From Anaerolineae bacterium (GTDB taxonomy: Bacteria; Chloroflexota; Anaerolineae; Anaerolineales; Villigracilaceae), in the NCBI GenBank assembly GCA_003694975.1, contig RFJH01000094.1, positions 1-13,856 of the forward strand: 13,856 nt of DNA, written 5' to 3'. Positions 7,191-13,735 of this stretch are shown one piece after another (position 1 is the first letter of the stretch; each line of letters begins with the position of its first letter). The position numbers were made by a program, and so were the translations under genes. The notes under the pieces are model-generated. The model was not told where the DNA came from. It made no database searches and saw only the letters and a list, made by a program, of their open reading frames with translations.

Positions 7191-7199
7191 TAGGATAAT
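7143..7199 (+). promoter_or_regulatory. Four phased TCTAAY hexamers plus -10 box: candidate response-regulator promoter
   Basis: TCTAAT is at 7143-7148 and 7154-7159, and TCTAAC at 7164-7169 and 7175-7180. Start-to-start spacings are 11, 10 and 11 bases, so all face the same side of the helix. Thirteen bases after the last repeat comes GATAAT (7194-7199), five of six matches to a -10 box. There is no TTGACA, so the repeats occupy the -35 position. Direct hexamer repeats with about 11-base period ending just ahead of a -10 are the layout of OmpR/PhoB-family response-regulator sites. The regulator is not in the window. The array lies inside the last codons of the oxidase gene and would drive the NEW3-ABC operon. 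Confidence 0.6.
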
Positions 7200-7350
7200 G
7201 ACCTGAGCGAGGACGAGTTCAGTTTACGGTGAACCATCGCGCATAGCATCACGGTTGCAAGGCATCGGCGCGAGGACATTGGTGCAATTTCTCTGCGTGT
7301 TCCGCACGGTCGGCCGCGCCGGTGCGAACTTCTCATCCAGGAGGTAAGGT
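7200..7350 (+). promoter_or_regulatory. 5' leader of the NEW3-ABC operon with a GC-rich hairpin
   Basis: If transcription starts about 7 bases after GATAAT, the leader is roughly 145 bases. It holds no convincing ORF with a ribosome site. Close to its end, GCAC (7304-7307) and CGGC (7311-7314) can pair with GCCG (7318-7321) and GTGC (7322-7325), giving 8 base pairs, a 3-base bulge and a CGC loop. It lies 13 bases ahead of the AGGAGGT ribosome site (7339-7345), has no T run, and so is not a terminator. I recognise no riboswitch class. Confidence 0.35.
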
Positions 7351-8511
7351 ATGTTGCGGCAGTTTCGTCTCTTCGCTTCGTTCATCCTGCTGGCTGTTTT
7401 GACTGTGATGGCACCCCTCCCGGTCGCAGCGCAGGAGGGAGGAACGCTCTCGTTGAGCACTCCGTACCCCAGTCTTGTCATCGGCGTGGGGGAGACGCTG
7501 ACGATAGATGTAGACATTCATTCCACTGTCTCACAGGTTGTTGCGCTGGACGTCGCCAACGTTCCTGATGGCTGGACAATCGAGTTTCGCGGCGGTGGCC
7601 GGACTATCCGCTCGGTTTACGTAGATGCGGATTCTACGGCCAATATCAAGGCGCGCGTGGAACCTCCTGAGGATGTTCAGGCCGGAACGTACACCTTCCA
7701 GGTTGTGGCGCGCAGCGGTAATGAAGAGGCCACTTTGCCTGTGGAACTGGTGGTACGAGAGAAAGCACCGGCACAGTTGACGCTTTCCACCGATTTTCCC
7801 ACCATCCGTGGGACTTCGGATACCACCTTCCGTTACAGCGTGACGTTGAAGAACGAAGGCGATGAGGAGATTACGGCGAATCTGGTTGCCGATGCACCGG
7901 CCGACTTCCTGGTCACCTTCAAATCGGCGGGTAAGGACATCACCAGCCTTCCGATTGCTCCTGGAAGTTCCAAGCGACTGGATGTCTCGGTTGAGCCGAT
8001 CGCCGATCCTCCGGCGGGAAGTTACCAGGTGATGATCTACGCCCAGGGTGGTGATGTGGAGGCCAGCCTGCCTCTGGTTGCGGAGGTCGTTGGGCGTCCA
8101 AACCTGGATGTCACCACGCCGGATGGACGTCTCTCAGGTGATGTATACCTGGGTCGAGAGAACACCATCAATCTGGTCGTGCGCAATCAGGGCAGCGCGC
8201 CTGCGATCGGCGTACAGGTAAGCGCCAGCGCTCCGGCGGGGTGGACGGTCACCATGGACCCTGAACAGATTGATGAAATCGCCGCGGGGGATGAGGTCAA
8301 CGTGACCGCTACGGTGAAACCGGCGGAGAAAGCCGTTGCCGGCGATTACATTATCACTTTCCGCGCCTCGCCAACGGAAGGCGCTACCGATTCGACCGAG
8401 TACCGCGTTACCGTGCGCGCTTCCACGCTATGGGGATTGGTCGGTGTGGCGTTGATCGCAGTGGCTATCGGTGTTGTTGCCCTGGCCGTCACGCGCTTTG
8501 GCCGTCGCTAA
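7351..8511 (+). CDS. Secreted, membrane-anchored protein with three NEW3 Ig-like repeats
   Basis: A 386-residue protein. Residues 1-27 form a Sec signal peptide (RQFR, then a hydrophobic core, with probable cleavage after VAA before Gln28). Three beta-rich repeats follow at about 32-136, 141-248 and 249-357. Their shared marks include PDGWTIEF and PAGWTVTM, a V.P turn, and the late strands AGTYTFQVVA, AGSYQVMIYA and AGDYIITFRA. This is the NEW3 domain pattern (COG1470). A single transmembrane helix (about 359-381) and a basic RFGRR tail anchor the C terminus, leaving the repeats outside. AGGAGGT lies 5 bases before the ATG. The ABC ATPase gene begins 36 bases downstream and the permease gene overlaps that, so the three proteins very probably work together, with this one as the extracytoplasmic component. 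What it binds is unknown; NEW3 repeats often accompany carbohydrate-active or envelope proteins. Confidence 0.88.
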   Translation: MLRQFRLFASFILLAVLTVMAPLPVAAQEGGTLSLSTPYPSLVIGVGETLTIDVDIHSTVSQVVALDVANVPDGWTIEFRGGGRTIRSVYVDADSTANIKARVEPPEDVQAGTYTFQVVARSGNEEATLPVELVVREKAPAQLTLSTDFPTIRGTSDTTFRYSVTLKNEGDEEITANLVADAPADFLVTFKSAGKDITSLPIAPGSSKRLDVSVEPIADPPAGSYQVMIYAQGGDVEASLPLVAEVVGRPNLDVTTPDGRLSGDVYLGRENTINLVVRNQGSAPAIGVQVSASAPAGWTVTMDPEQIDEIAAGDEVNVTATVKPAEKAVAGDYIITFRASPTEGATDSTEYRVTVRASTLWGLVGVALIAVAIGVVALAVTRFGRR

Positions 8512-8547
8512 CGCTCACTCGATACCTTCAAATTGAGGAGGGTTGAG

Positions 8548-9498
8548 ATGAGCGAGACGGTCATCGAAACCAGAAACCTGACGAAAAAGTACGGCGATTT
8601 CGTCGCCGTAGATAACCTGAATCTGCGTATCCAAAAAGGCGAGGTTTTTGGCCTGCTTGGACCCAACGGGGCCGGCAAGACAACAACGCTCTTGATGCTC
8701 CTCGGCCTCTCGGAGCCGACGGCAGGCGAAGTGCGCGTGCTGGGCCTGGATCCGGCACGTCAACCCCTGAGTGTCAAGGCGCGGGTGGGCTATCTCCCCG
8801 ATCAGATCGGCTTTTACGACGACCTGACGGCGCGGGAGAACTTGATTTACATCGCAAAATTGAACGGCATTCCCCGCCACGAGATTCCAGGTCGGGTAGA
8901 CGATGTGCTCGCCCGTGTGGGGTTGTCTGATGTCGCCGACCACCGCGTGAGGACGTTTTCACGCGGCATGCGCCAGCGGCTTGGTCTGGCCGACGTGTTG
9001 ATCAAGCGCCCTCAACTGATCATCATGGACGAGCCGACTCAAGGCTTGGACCCCGAACTGGCACAGCAGTTTCTGCGCATGATCCGTGATTTGAAAGAGG
9101 AGGAAATCACCATCTTGATTTCCTCCCACCTCCTGGACCAGGTGCAGGCAGTCTGTGACCGGGTTGGTCTGTTCCATCGTGGACGCATGGTCCTGGAGGG
9201 CACGGTGCCGGAACTGGGCCGCAAGGTGCTGGGCGGTGCTTATCGTATTCGCTTGCGCGCCAGGGGCAAAGAAGATGCCATCCTGGAGGCCTTACAAAGC
9301 CTTCCTGGAGCAGTGCGTGCACAGCGCGCGGCCAGCGATCTTTATGAGATCGAAGCGGAAAGCGATGTCCGCTCCGAGGCCGCTGCTGCTGTTGTGAAAG
9401 CGGGTGGCAAGTTGTTCGCCCTGGATATCGAGGCACAAAACCTGAACGACATCTACGCGCGCTATTTTGAGGAGGTGAAACATGGCCCGGTTGCATGA
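8548..9498 (+). CDS. ABC transporter ATP-binding protein (ABC-2 exporter type, CcmA/NosF-like)
   Basis: A 316-residue ATPase with all nucleotide-binding motifs: Walker A GPNGAGKT (38-45), Q-loop Gln86 in YLPDQIGFYDDLT, signature FSRGMRQR (137-144), Walker B LIIMDEP (157-163) with the D-loop in QGLDPE, and the switch His194 in ISSHLLDQ. Residues from about 230 form the C-terminal extension common in exporter ATPases of the CcmA class. The frame opens at a TTG at 8533, but that codon overlaps the ribosome site GAGGAGGG (8535-8542); the ATG at 8548 is correctly placed after it. The 3' end overlaps the permease gene by 17 bases, so the two are translationally linked. The protein would dimerise and power the permease encoded next. 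The substrate cannot be deduced from the ATPase. Confidence 0.95.
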   Translation: MSETVIETRNLTKKYGDFVAVDNLNLRIQKGEVFGLLGPNGAGKTTTLLMLLGLSEPTAGEVRVLGLDPARQPLSVKARVGYLPDQIGFYDDLTARENLIYIAKLNGIPRHEIPGRVDDVLARVGLSDVADHRVRTFSRGMRQRLGLADVLIKRPQLIIMDEPTQGLDPELAQQFLRMIRDLKEEEITILISSHLLDQVQAVCDRVGLFHRGRMVLEGTVPELGRKVLGGAYRIRLRARGKEDAILEALQSLPGAVRAQRAASDLYEIEAESDVRSEAAAAVVKAGGKLFALDIEAQNLNDIYARYFEEVKHGPVA

Positions 9499-10465
9499 AC
9501 GCGAGCGAACTCCCCGGGAACGCGAAGGGTCTCCCTGGACAGGGTTAGGCGCTGTCCTGGCCAAGGAGATGGCCGATCACCTGACCAGCGCGCGCATGTT
9601 TATCCTGGAGATTTTGATTGTGTTGACGGCCGTTGGGACCGTCTATGCGGCCTTGCAGGGCATACGATCTGGTGGGCAAACGAAGTTCCTGTTCCTGCGC
9701 CTGTTCACCACGGCGCGCGAACCCTTGCCCGCGTTCATCGGTTTTCTGGGGTTCCTCGTTCCCCTGATCGCGATTGCCATGGCCTTTGACGCCATCAACG
9801 ATGAATTCAACCGTCGCACGATTTCGCGCGTGCTGGCCCAACCCATTTACCGCGATGCGTTGTTGATGGGAAAGTTCCTGGCCGGTTTGTTTACCCTGGC
9901 GGTTGTGTTCTCCGCCATCTGGTTGCTGATTTTTGGCCTGGGGATCCTGGGGTTGGGCGTGCCTCCCACCGGCGAGGAGACCGCACGAGCGCTCTGGTTC
10001 CTGCTGGTGACGATTTTCTACGGCGGCATCTGGATGTCGCTCGCGATGACGTATTCCATCATCTTCCGCTCGCCTGCCACGGCAGCGCTGGCGTCCATTG
10101 CCACGTGGTTGTTCTTCACCGTTTTCTGGGACATGGTGGTAGGCCTGGTCGTGCGCCTGTTCCAACCGGCGCAGGTGTTTAGCCTGGAGCAGGCGCTGCA
10201 ACTGGCGCAACTGGAACTGAACCTTGCGCGATTCTCTCCCAACACCCTCTTCGCCGAGGCAACCATCATCCTATTGCGCCCCTCCGTGCGATCACTGGGC
10301 ATCGTGCTTCCTATCCAGTTAGATCGCGCGTTGCTGGGTTCACCGCTCCCACTCAGCCAGAGCCTGGTGTTGATCTGGCCCCATCTAACCGGCCTGATTG
10401 CCGTAACCATCTTGCTCTTCGTAGTTGGATACGTACTCTTCCAGCGGCGAGAAATCCGGGCCTAG
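9482..10465 (+). CDS. ABC-2 type permease (NosY-like)
   Basis: A 327-residue membrane protein with about six predicted helices near 38-58, 84-104, 129-160, 168-194, 200-226 and 298-321. A hydrophilic, charged N-terminal tail (residues 1-20, many Arg and Glu) precedes the coupling segment LAKEMADHL. Between helices 2 and 3 lies DAINDEFNRRTISRVLAQPI, then YRDALLMGKF, a form of the E...T...L..P.......GK pattern typical of ABC-2 permeases. A long periplasm-side or extracellular loop (about 227-297) separates helices 5 and 6. AGGAGGTG sits 5 bases before the ATG, inside the end of the ATPase gene. Together with the ATPase and the NEW3 protein it forms a probable export or envelope-remodelling complex. 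Whether it moves a molecule or acts mechanically is not shown by sequence. Confidence 0.92.
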   Translation: MARLHERERTPREREGSPWTGLGAVLAKEMADHLTSARMFILEILIVLTAVGTVYAALQGIRSGGQTKFLFLRLFTTAREPLPAFIGFLGFLVPLIAIAMAFDAINDEFNRRTISRVLAQPIYRDALLMGKFLAGLFTLAVVFSAIWLLIFGLGILGLGVPPTGEETARALWFLLVTIFYGGIWMSLAMTYSIIFRSPATAALASIATWLFFTVFWDMVVGLVVRLFQPAQVFSLEQALQLAQLELNLARFSPNTLFAEATIILLRPSVRSLGIVLPIQLDRALLGSPLPLSQSLVLIWPHLTGLIAVTILLFVVGYVLFQRREIRA

Positions 10466-10470
10466 AGAAA

Positions 10471-10502
10471 GCCCCTCACTCCTGTGAGGGGCTTTTCATT
10501 TT
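10471..10502 (+). terminator. Intrinsic terminator at the end of the NEW3-ABC operon
   Basis: A perfect 9-base-pair stem pairs GCCCCTCAC (10471-10479) with GTGAGGGGC (10484-10492) around a TCCT loop and is followed by TTTTCATTTT. It starts 5 bases after the permease stop. On the minus strand the same stem is followed by TTTCTCT, so it may also stop transcription arriving from the convergent lipoprotein operon, less efficiently. Confidence 0.92.
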
Positions 10503-10529
10503 GACGCTATTGAACGATGAAGTGGCCAC

Positions 10530-11552
10530 TCAGTAAACAATGATTTTCGTAGCCGTCGGTGTCGCGGTAGGCTGGCGAGGACGTGGGGTGCGCGGCGCGG
10601 GTGTAGGCTCCTCTTTGGGGCATATCAGAGATTCGTAGCCGGTTGGGGTGAAGCCGTAGGCCTCGCGGCAGGTGTTATCTACGGCATAGACCTCCTTGAT
10701 GGGGTAATACTTTTCGTTTTTCTCCGGCGAACCGGCCTGCTCCTCGGTGAAGCGGTCGTTGTAGTAATATTTCGAGGGGTCTTTGATACCCCCATCGGCT
10801 ACCACGCCCCACATGAACGTTGAGCCGACGAGCGTGCGCTTGAAGGCAAACTGCAATACAGAGGCAGCCGTCGGGTCAATGCGCACCCAGGCCAGGTCGG
10901 GGTCGTCGCCGCGGCCGCCATCGAAGATCAGGGTCTCGTAGCCATCACCGGGGTAGGGAGCATCGGAACGGTCTGGCGAGACGCCGCCGGTATCATGGTT
11001 CCGGTCGGCGAAAACCTGCACGTGGTCGGCGCTCCAGGTCGTCGAGAAGGGCGGGGCAGCCCAGATCAGGTAATCGCCGTGACCGTCGCGGTCCAGATCG
11101 AGTTCCACCCCGTAGCGGGGGTCGAGTTCGGCGTTGTTTACGTCACTGTTGTTCAATTCAACGAAGACGTAGTACCATGTTGCATCGGCAATGATACGGA
11201 AGCGCACGATATCCAGGAAAGGCAGGTAGTCCATCGCCTGACGGGTAAATGGGCGCTCGAAGCGATTGAGTTTGTAGGAATCGCCATAGGGCGCGCGGTG
11301 CTCCGGTGCCGTGCCTTTGGAATCCACATCGTATGAGATGGGGCCAGAAAGATGGACCTCTGCCGGCGTGGTAGTATGTGCGATGGTCGGGGTTGGCATC
11401 GGCGTCCCAGACGGCGCGGGCGGCGGTGTGGAGGGGGCAAGGGGAGTATAGATGATGACCGGTATCGGCGTGGGCGTAAGAGAAGGGAGATTGCACGCCA
11501 GAAGTACGATGCACGCGACGAAAAGCCCAAGCAATCGAGGCAGGCGAGACAT
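10530..11552 (-). CDS. Tandem lipoprotein paralog A, unknown function, Pro/Thr-rich tail
   Basis: A 340-residue protein. I chose the ATG at 11552, 7 bases after AAGGAGG; a GTG two codons earlier would overlap that site. The signal ends in the good lipobox LLAC, with Cys20 as lipid anchor, and is followed by a Pro/Thr linker (about 23-66). The globular core (73-312) starts with SYDVDSK and contains PFTRQAMDYLPFLDIV, ATWYYVFVEL, a calcium-loop-like D-x-D-x-D-G-x-G-D at 152-160, AWVRIDP, GSTFMWGVVADGGIKD and two cysteines (295, 311). The strand pattern and Asp-rich loop suggest a beta-sandwich that binds calcium, perhaps carbohydrate-binding-like; I cannot name a family. The end (about 313-340) is again Pro/Thr-rich (PRTPRPRQPTATPTAT). 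It follows paralog B by 27 bases in the same direction and shares about 85% of core residues with it. Likely surface-exposed. Function unknown. Confidence 0.85.
   Translation of the reverse strand: MSRLPRLLGLFVACIVLLACNLPSLTPTPIPVIIYTPLAPSTPPPAPSGTPMPTPTIAHTTTPAEVHLSGPISYDVDSKGTAPEHRAPYGDSYKLNRFERPFTRQAMDYLPFLDIVRFRIIADATWYYVFVELNNSDVNNAELDPRYGVELDLDRDGHGDYLIWAAPPFSTTWSADHVQVFADRNHDTGGVSPDRSDAPYPGDGYETLIFDGGRGDDPDLAWVRIDPTAASVLQFAFKRTLVGSTFMWGVVADGGIKDPSKYYYNDRFTEEQAGSPEKNEKYYPIKEVYAVDNTCREAYGFTPTGYESLICPKEEPTPAPRTPRPRQPTATPTATKIIVY
11046..11120. repeat. 75-base exact repeat, copy in paralog A
   Basis: Identical base for base to 12159-12233, at an offset of 1,113 bases. It encodes the region ending in the Asp-rich loop. 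A second exact tract of 41 bases (11266-11306 versus 12379-12419) keeps the same offset, so there is no insertion or deletion between the copies over this part. Confidence 0.9.
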
Positions 11553-11579
11553 CAGCACTCCTCCTTAACTTACTTGTGG

Positions 11580-12698
11580 TTATGGGGCGACACAGTGGTA
11601 AACTACTGCGGCGATATATCTGGGGTCGATCACCCAGGCGCAACCGGCTGCCTCGCAACTGGCCTGGTCATGATATTGCCCGGGGTTCACGCAGCCGACC
11701 GTCTGTGTGGCCGGAGGGGCCTCCGGTCGCGGGCAAAGCAAGGGCTCATACCCGTTCGGCGTGAAGCCGTAGGCTTCGCGGCAGGTATTGTCTACGGCGT
11801 AGACTTCGTTGATGGGGTAATACGGCTCGCTTTTCTCCGGCGAACCGGCCTGCTCTTCGGTGAAGCGGTCGTTGTAATAATATTTCGAGGGGTCTTTGAT
11901 CCCCCCATCGGCCACCACGCCCCACATGAACGTCGAACCGGCCAGGCTCCTTTTGAAAGCGAACTCAATGAGGAAACTGCCGGTGGGGACATAGCGCACC
12001 CAGGCCAGGTCGGGGTCGTCACCGCGGCCACCGTCGAAGATCAGCGTCTCGTAGCCGTCACCGTTATAAGGGGCATCGGAGCGCTCCGGGGAGGGACCGC
12101 CGGTATCGTGATTCTTGTCCGCATAGACCTGCACGTGGTCTGCCGACCACTGGTCGGTGAAGGGCGGGGCAGCCCAGATCAGGTAATCGCCGTGACCGTC
12201 GCGGTCCAGATCGAGTTCCACCCCGTAGCGGGGATCGAGTTCGGGGTTGTTCGGATCATCGCCGTTCAATTCGGCGAAGACATAGTACCAGGTGTCGTCC
12301 GCTGTGATGCGGAAGGTGACGATATCCAGGTCGGGCAAATAATCCATCGCCTGACGGGTGAAAGGACGCTCGAAGCGGTTGAGTTTGTAGGAATCGCCAT
12401 AGGGCGCGCGGTGCTCCGGCGCCGTGTCCTTTGAATCCACGTCGTAGGCAATCCCCGAGGGGAGTTTCATCTCAACGGGATACAGGGAGTGGGTAATCGG
12501 CGTTTCGGTTGGCGCAGCCGTGGCCGTAGGGGGCTCGGGCGACGGCGGCAGCGAAGTGGGCTGCGAGGACGTCACAACGACAACAACGGGTATGGGGGTT
12601 GGGGTGGGGGACATAAAAGGGACAGTACACGCCAGCGTGACGAACAGGGCGAGCACCGCGGCTACAAGCCGATGGCGAATTGACATTTTCCCGGCCAT
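11580..12698 (-). CDS. Tandem lipoprotein paralog B, unknown function, cysteine-rich tail
   Basis: A 372-residue protein. AGGAGG lies 5 bases before the ATG at 12698 (protein start MAGKMSIRHR); a longer frame exists but would include this ribosome site. The signal ends at Cys24 in TLAC, then a Pro/Thr/Ser linker runs to about residue 82. The core (84-323) aligns without gaps to paralog A at roughly 85% identity by hand count, including the D-x-D-x-D-G-x-G-D loop (163-171) and Cys306/Cys322. The C terminus differs completely: instead of a Pro/Thr tail it has four cysteines at 336, 348, 353 and 369 with GCVNPGQY, ASCEAAGCAW and YHCVAP, probably a small disulfide-linked module. It is the first gene of the pair, has its own promoter candidate upstream, and was probably one partner of a recent tandem duplication. 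Function unknown. Confidence 0.85.
   Translation of the reverse strand: MAGKMSIRHRLVAAVLALFVTLACTVPFMSPTPTPIPVVVVVTSSQPTSLPPSPEPPTATAAPTETPITHSLYPVEMKLPSGIAYDVDSKDTAPEHRAPYGDSYKLNRFERPFTRQAMDYLPDLDIVTFRITADDTWYYVFAELNGDDPNNPELDPRYGVELDLDRDGHGDYLIWAAPPFTDQWSADHVQVYADKNHDTGGPSPERSDAPYNGDGYETLIFDGGRGDDPDLAWVRYVPTGSFLIEFAFKRSLAGSTFMWGVVADGGIKDPSKYYYNDRFTEEQAGSPEKSEPYYPINEVYAVDNTCREAYGFTPNGYEPLLCPRPEAPPATQTVGCVNPGQYHDQASCEAAGCAWVIDPRYIAAVVYHCVAP
12159..12233. repeat. 75-base exact repeat, copy in paralog B
   Basis: Partner of 11046-11120. Flanking DNA differs at many third-codon positions, so an exact tract this long points to recent duplication or gene conversion rather than protein-level constraint alone. 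Confidence 0.9.
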
Positions 12699-12766
12699 TT
12701 CATCCTCCTGATTGCTGTGAGAAGAGACGGTTGCCAATTGTCCCGGCGCAAAAGTGTCCTGATTAC

Positions 12767-12794
12767 ATTATGATACTTTGCCGGGCGAAAACAA
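12767..12794 (-). promoter_or_regulatory. Candidate promoter of the tandem lipoprotein operon
   Basis: Read on the minus strand, TTGTTT (12794-12789) and CATAAT (12772-12767) are 16 bases apart. The -10 has five of six matches; the -35 has only the TTG. The start point would be near 12760, giving a leader of about 60 bases before the paralog B ATG. An imperfect inverted pair (AAAGTGTC around 12751-12758 and GATACTTT around 12772-12779) flanks the -10 and could be an operator, but it is weak. Confidence 0.4.
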
Positions 12795-12808
12795 GCCCCC
12801 CAGGAGGT

Positions 12809-13735
12809 CTACTGGCCTTTCCATAAGACCTCGAGGAGGAAAGGGACGATGTCGGTCAGATCGTGCAGGCGCTCAAGAGAAGCGTTGCGGACGGCCTTCG
12901 CACCAATTAGAAGACACGGGACAGGGTTCGCGGTGTGTCGGCGCGTCGAGAGGTCTTCCATGTTGCCGTGGTCGGAGGTGAGGAGGAGCAGGTAGTCTTC
13001 CCTCCCCGCCCAGGCCTCCAGCAGCCCGGCGAGGACGCGGTCGATGGTCTCGAGTTGACGGCAGGCCCAGGCCATATCCTGGCGATGACCGGCGTAGTCG
13101 CTGGCCCAATATTCAAAGAGAGCGAAGGTATATTCTTCGGCGAGGGAGGCCATGCGGTGACCGGCTTTCTCCGGTGCAAGGAGCGGCACGTTTTGGAAGC
13201 CCAGGTGGTCGCGCCATCCCTGGCCGGTGAAGTCGGCAGATAGGGCGCGTCCGGCCATCAAGTCTTCGTGGGTAAAGAGAGGGTATCCTGCTCCGGTGAC
13301 GGCCATGGGAATGGCAGAGTAGAGCCGACGCCCGCTTTGGATGGCCTGGAAATAGCGCGGTGGGTAGGCATTCAGAAGAGCGGCGCGATACCCTCGCGCT
13401 CGCAGACGAGAGAAAATCGTCTGCCCGTTGAGATAGGCGGCGACTTCAGGATTGGGCTTGGGGCCGTAGTGATAGCCCAGTTGCGCCGGCACGTTGACGC
13501 CGGTCAACAGGGCGGCCTGTCCCGTGGCCGATTGGGGGAGGCCATCCACGCCGAGGGAGGCATCCAGCGCCAGAAGCGAGGCGTCTTTCCCGTGATACGG
13601 AGCATCGCCCCGCAGCAGGCGGCGTCCATCGAGCAGGGAGCGCAGTGTGGGCATGGCCGCGCGGGCCAGAGGGTTGAATTCGGGACGATCTTCTCCCAGC
13701 CCGACGCCGTCCAGGAAGAGAAAAAGGACTTTCAT
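12809..13735 (-). CDS. Compact alkaline phosphatase / phosphoglycerate mutase superfamily metalloenzyme
   Basis: A 308-residue protein with the metal-binding framework of the alkaline phosphatase superfamily: Asp9 in FLFLDGVGLG, the probable nucleophile Ser69 in LPQSATGQAALLTG, DYAGH (Asp213, His217), TSDHGN (Asp255, His256) and His267 in RRHTANPVP. The order and spacing recall cofactor-independent phosphoglycerate mutase, but that enzyme is about 510 residues and has a large inserted phosphotransferase domain that is absent here. A phosphatase or sulfatase-like hydrolase is therefore more likely than a mutase. No signal peptide is seen, so it is presumably cytoplasmic. No Shine-Dalgarno sequence precedes the ATG; instead it overlaps the stop of the upstream gene as ATGA, which implies coupled translation. 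The lipoprotein pair lies 110 bases downstream with its own promoter candidate. Substrate unknown. Confidence 0.85.
   Translation of the reverse strand: MKVLFLFLDGVGLGEDRPEFNPLARAAMPTLRSLLDGRRLLRGDAPYHGKDASLLALDASLGVDGLPQSATGQAALLTGVNVPAQLGYHYGPKPNPEVAAYLNGQTIFSRLRARGYRAALLNAYPPRYFQAIQSGRRLYSAIPMAVTGAGYPLFTHEDLMAGRALSADFTGQGWRDHLGFQNVPLLAPEKAGHRMASLAEEYTFALFEYWASDYAGHRQDMAWACRQLETIDRVLAGLLEAWAGREDYLLLLTSDHGNMEDLSTRRHTANPVPCLLIGAKAVRNASLERLHDLTDIVPFLLEVLWKGQ

Noticed and set aside
8958..8985. ABC signature FSRGMRQR instead of LSGGQ
   Set aside because: Variants of this kind are usual in ATPases of ABC-2 exporters and all other catalytic motifs are intact.
11352..12434. Plus-strand frame of about 360 codons over the lipoprotein pair
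   Set aside because: It lies antisense across both paralogs, its repeated segment simply mirrors their duplicated DNA, and it has no ribosome site.
12781..12808. Possible terminator after the phosphatase-superfamily gene (GGGC and GCCC arms)
   Set aside because: The stem is only four base pairs, the loop holds the T run instead of following it, and no T tract comes after.
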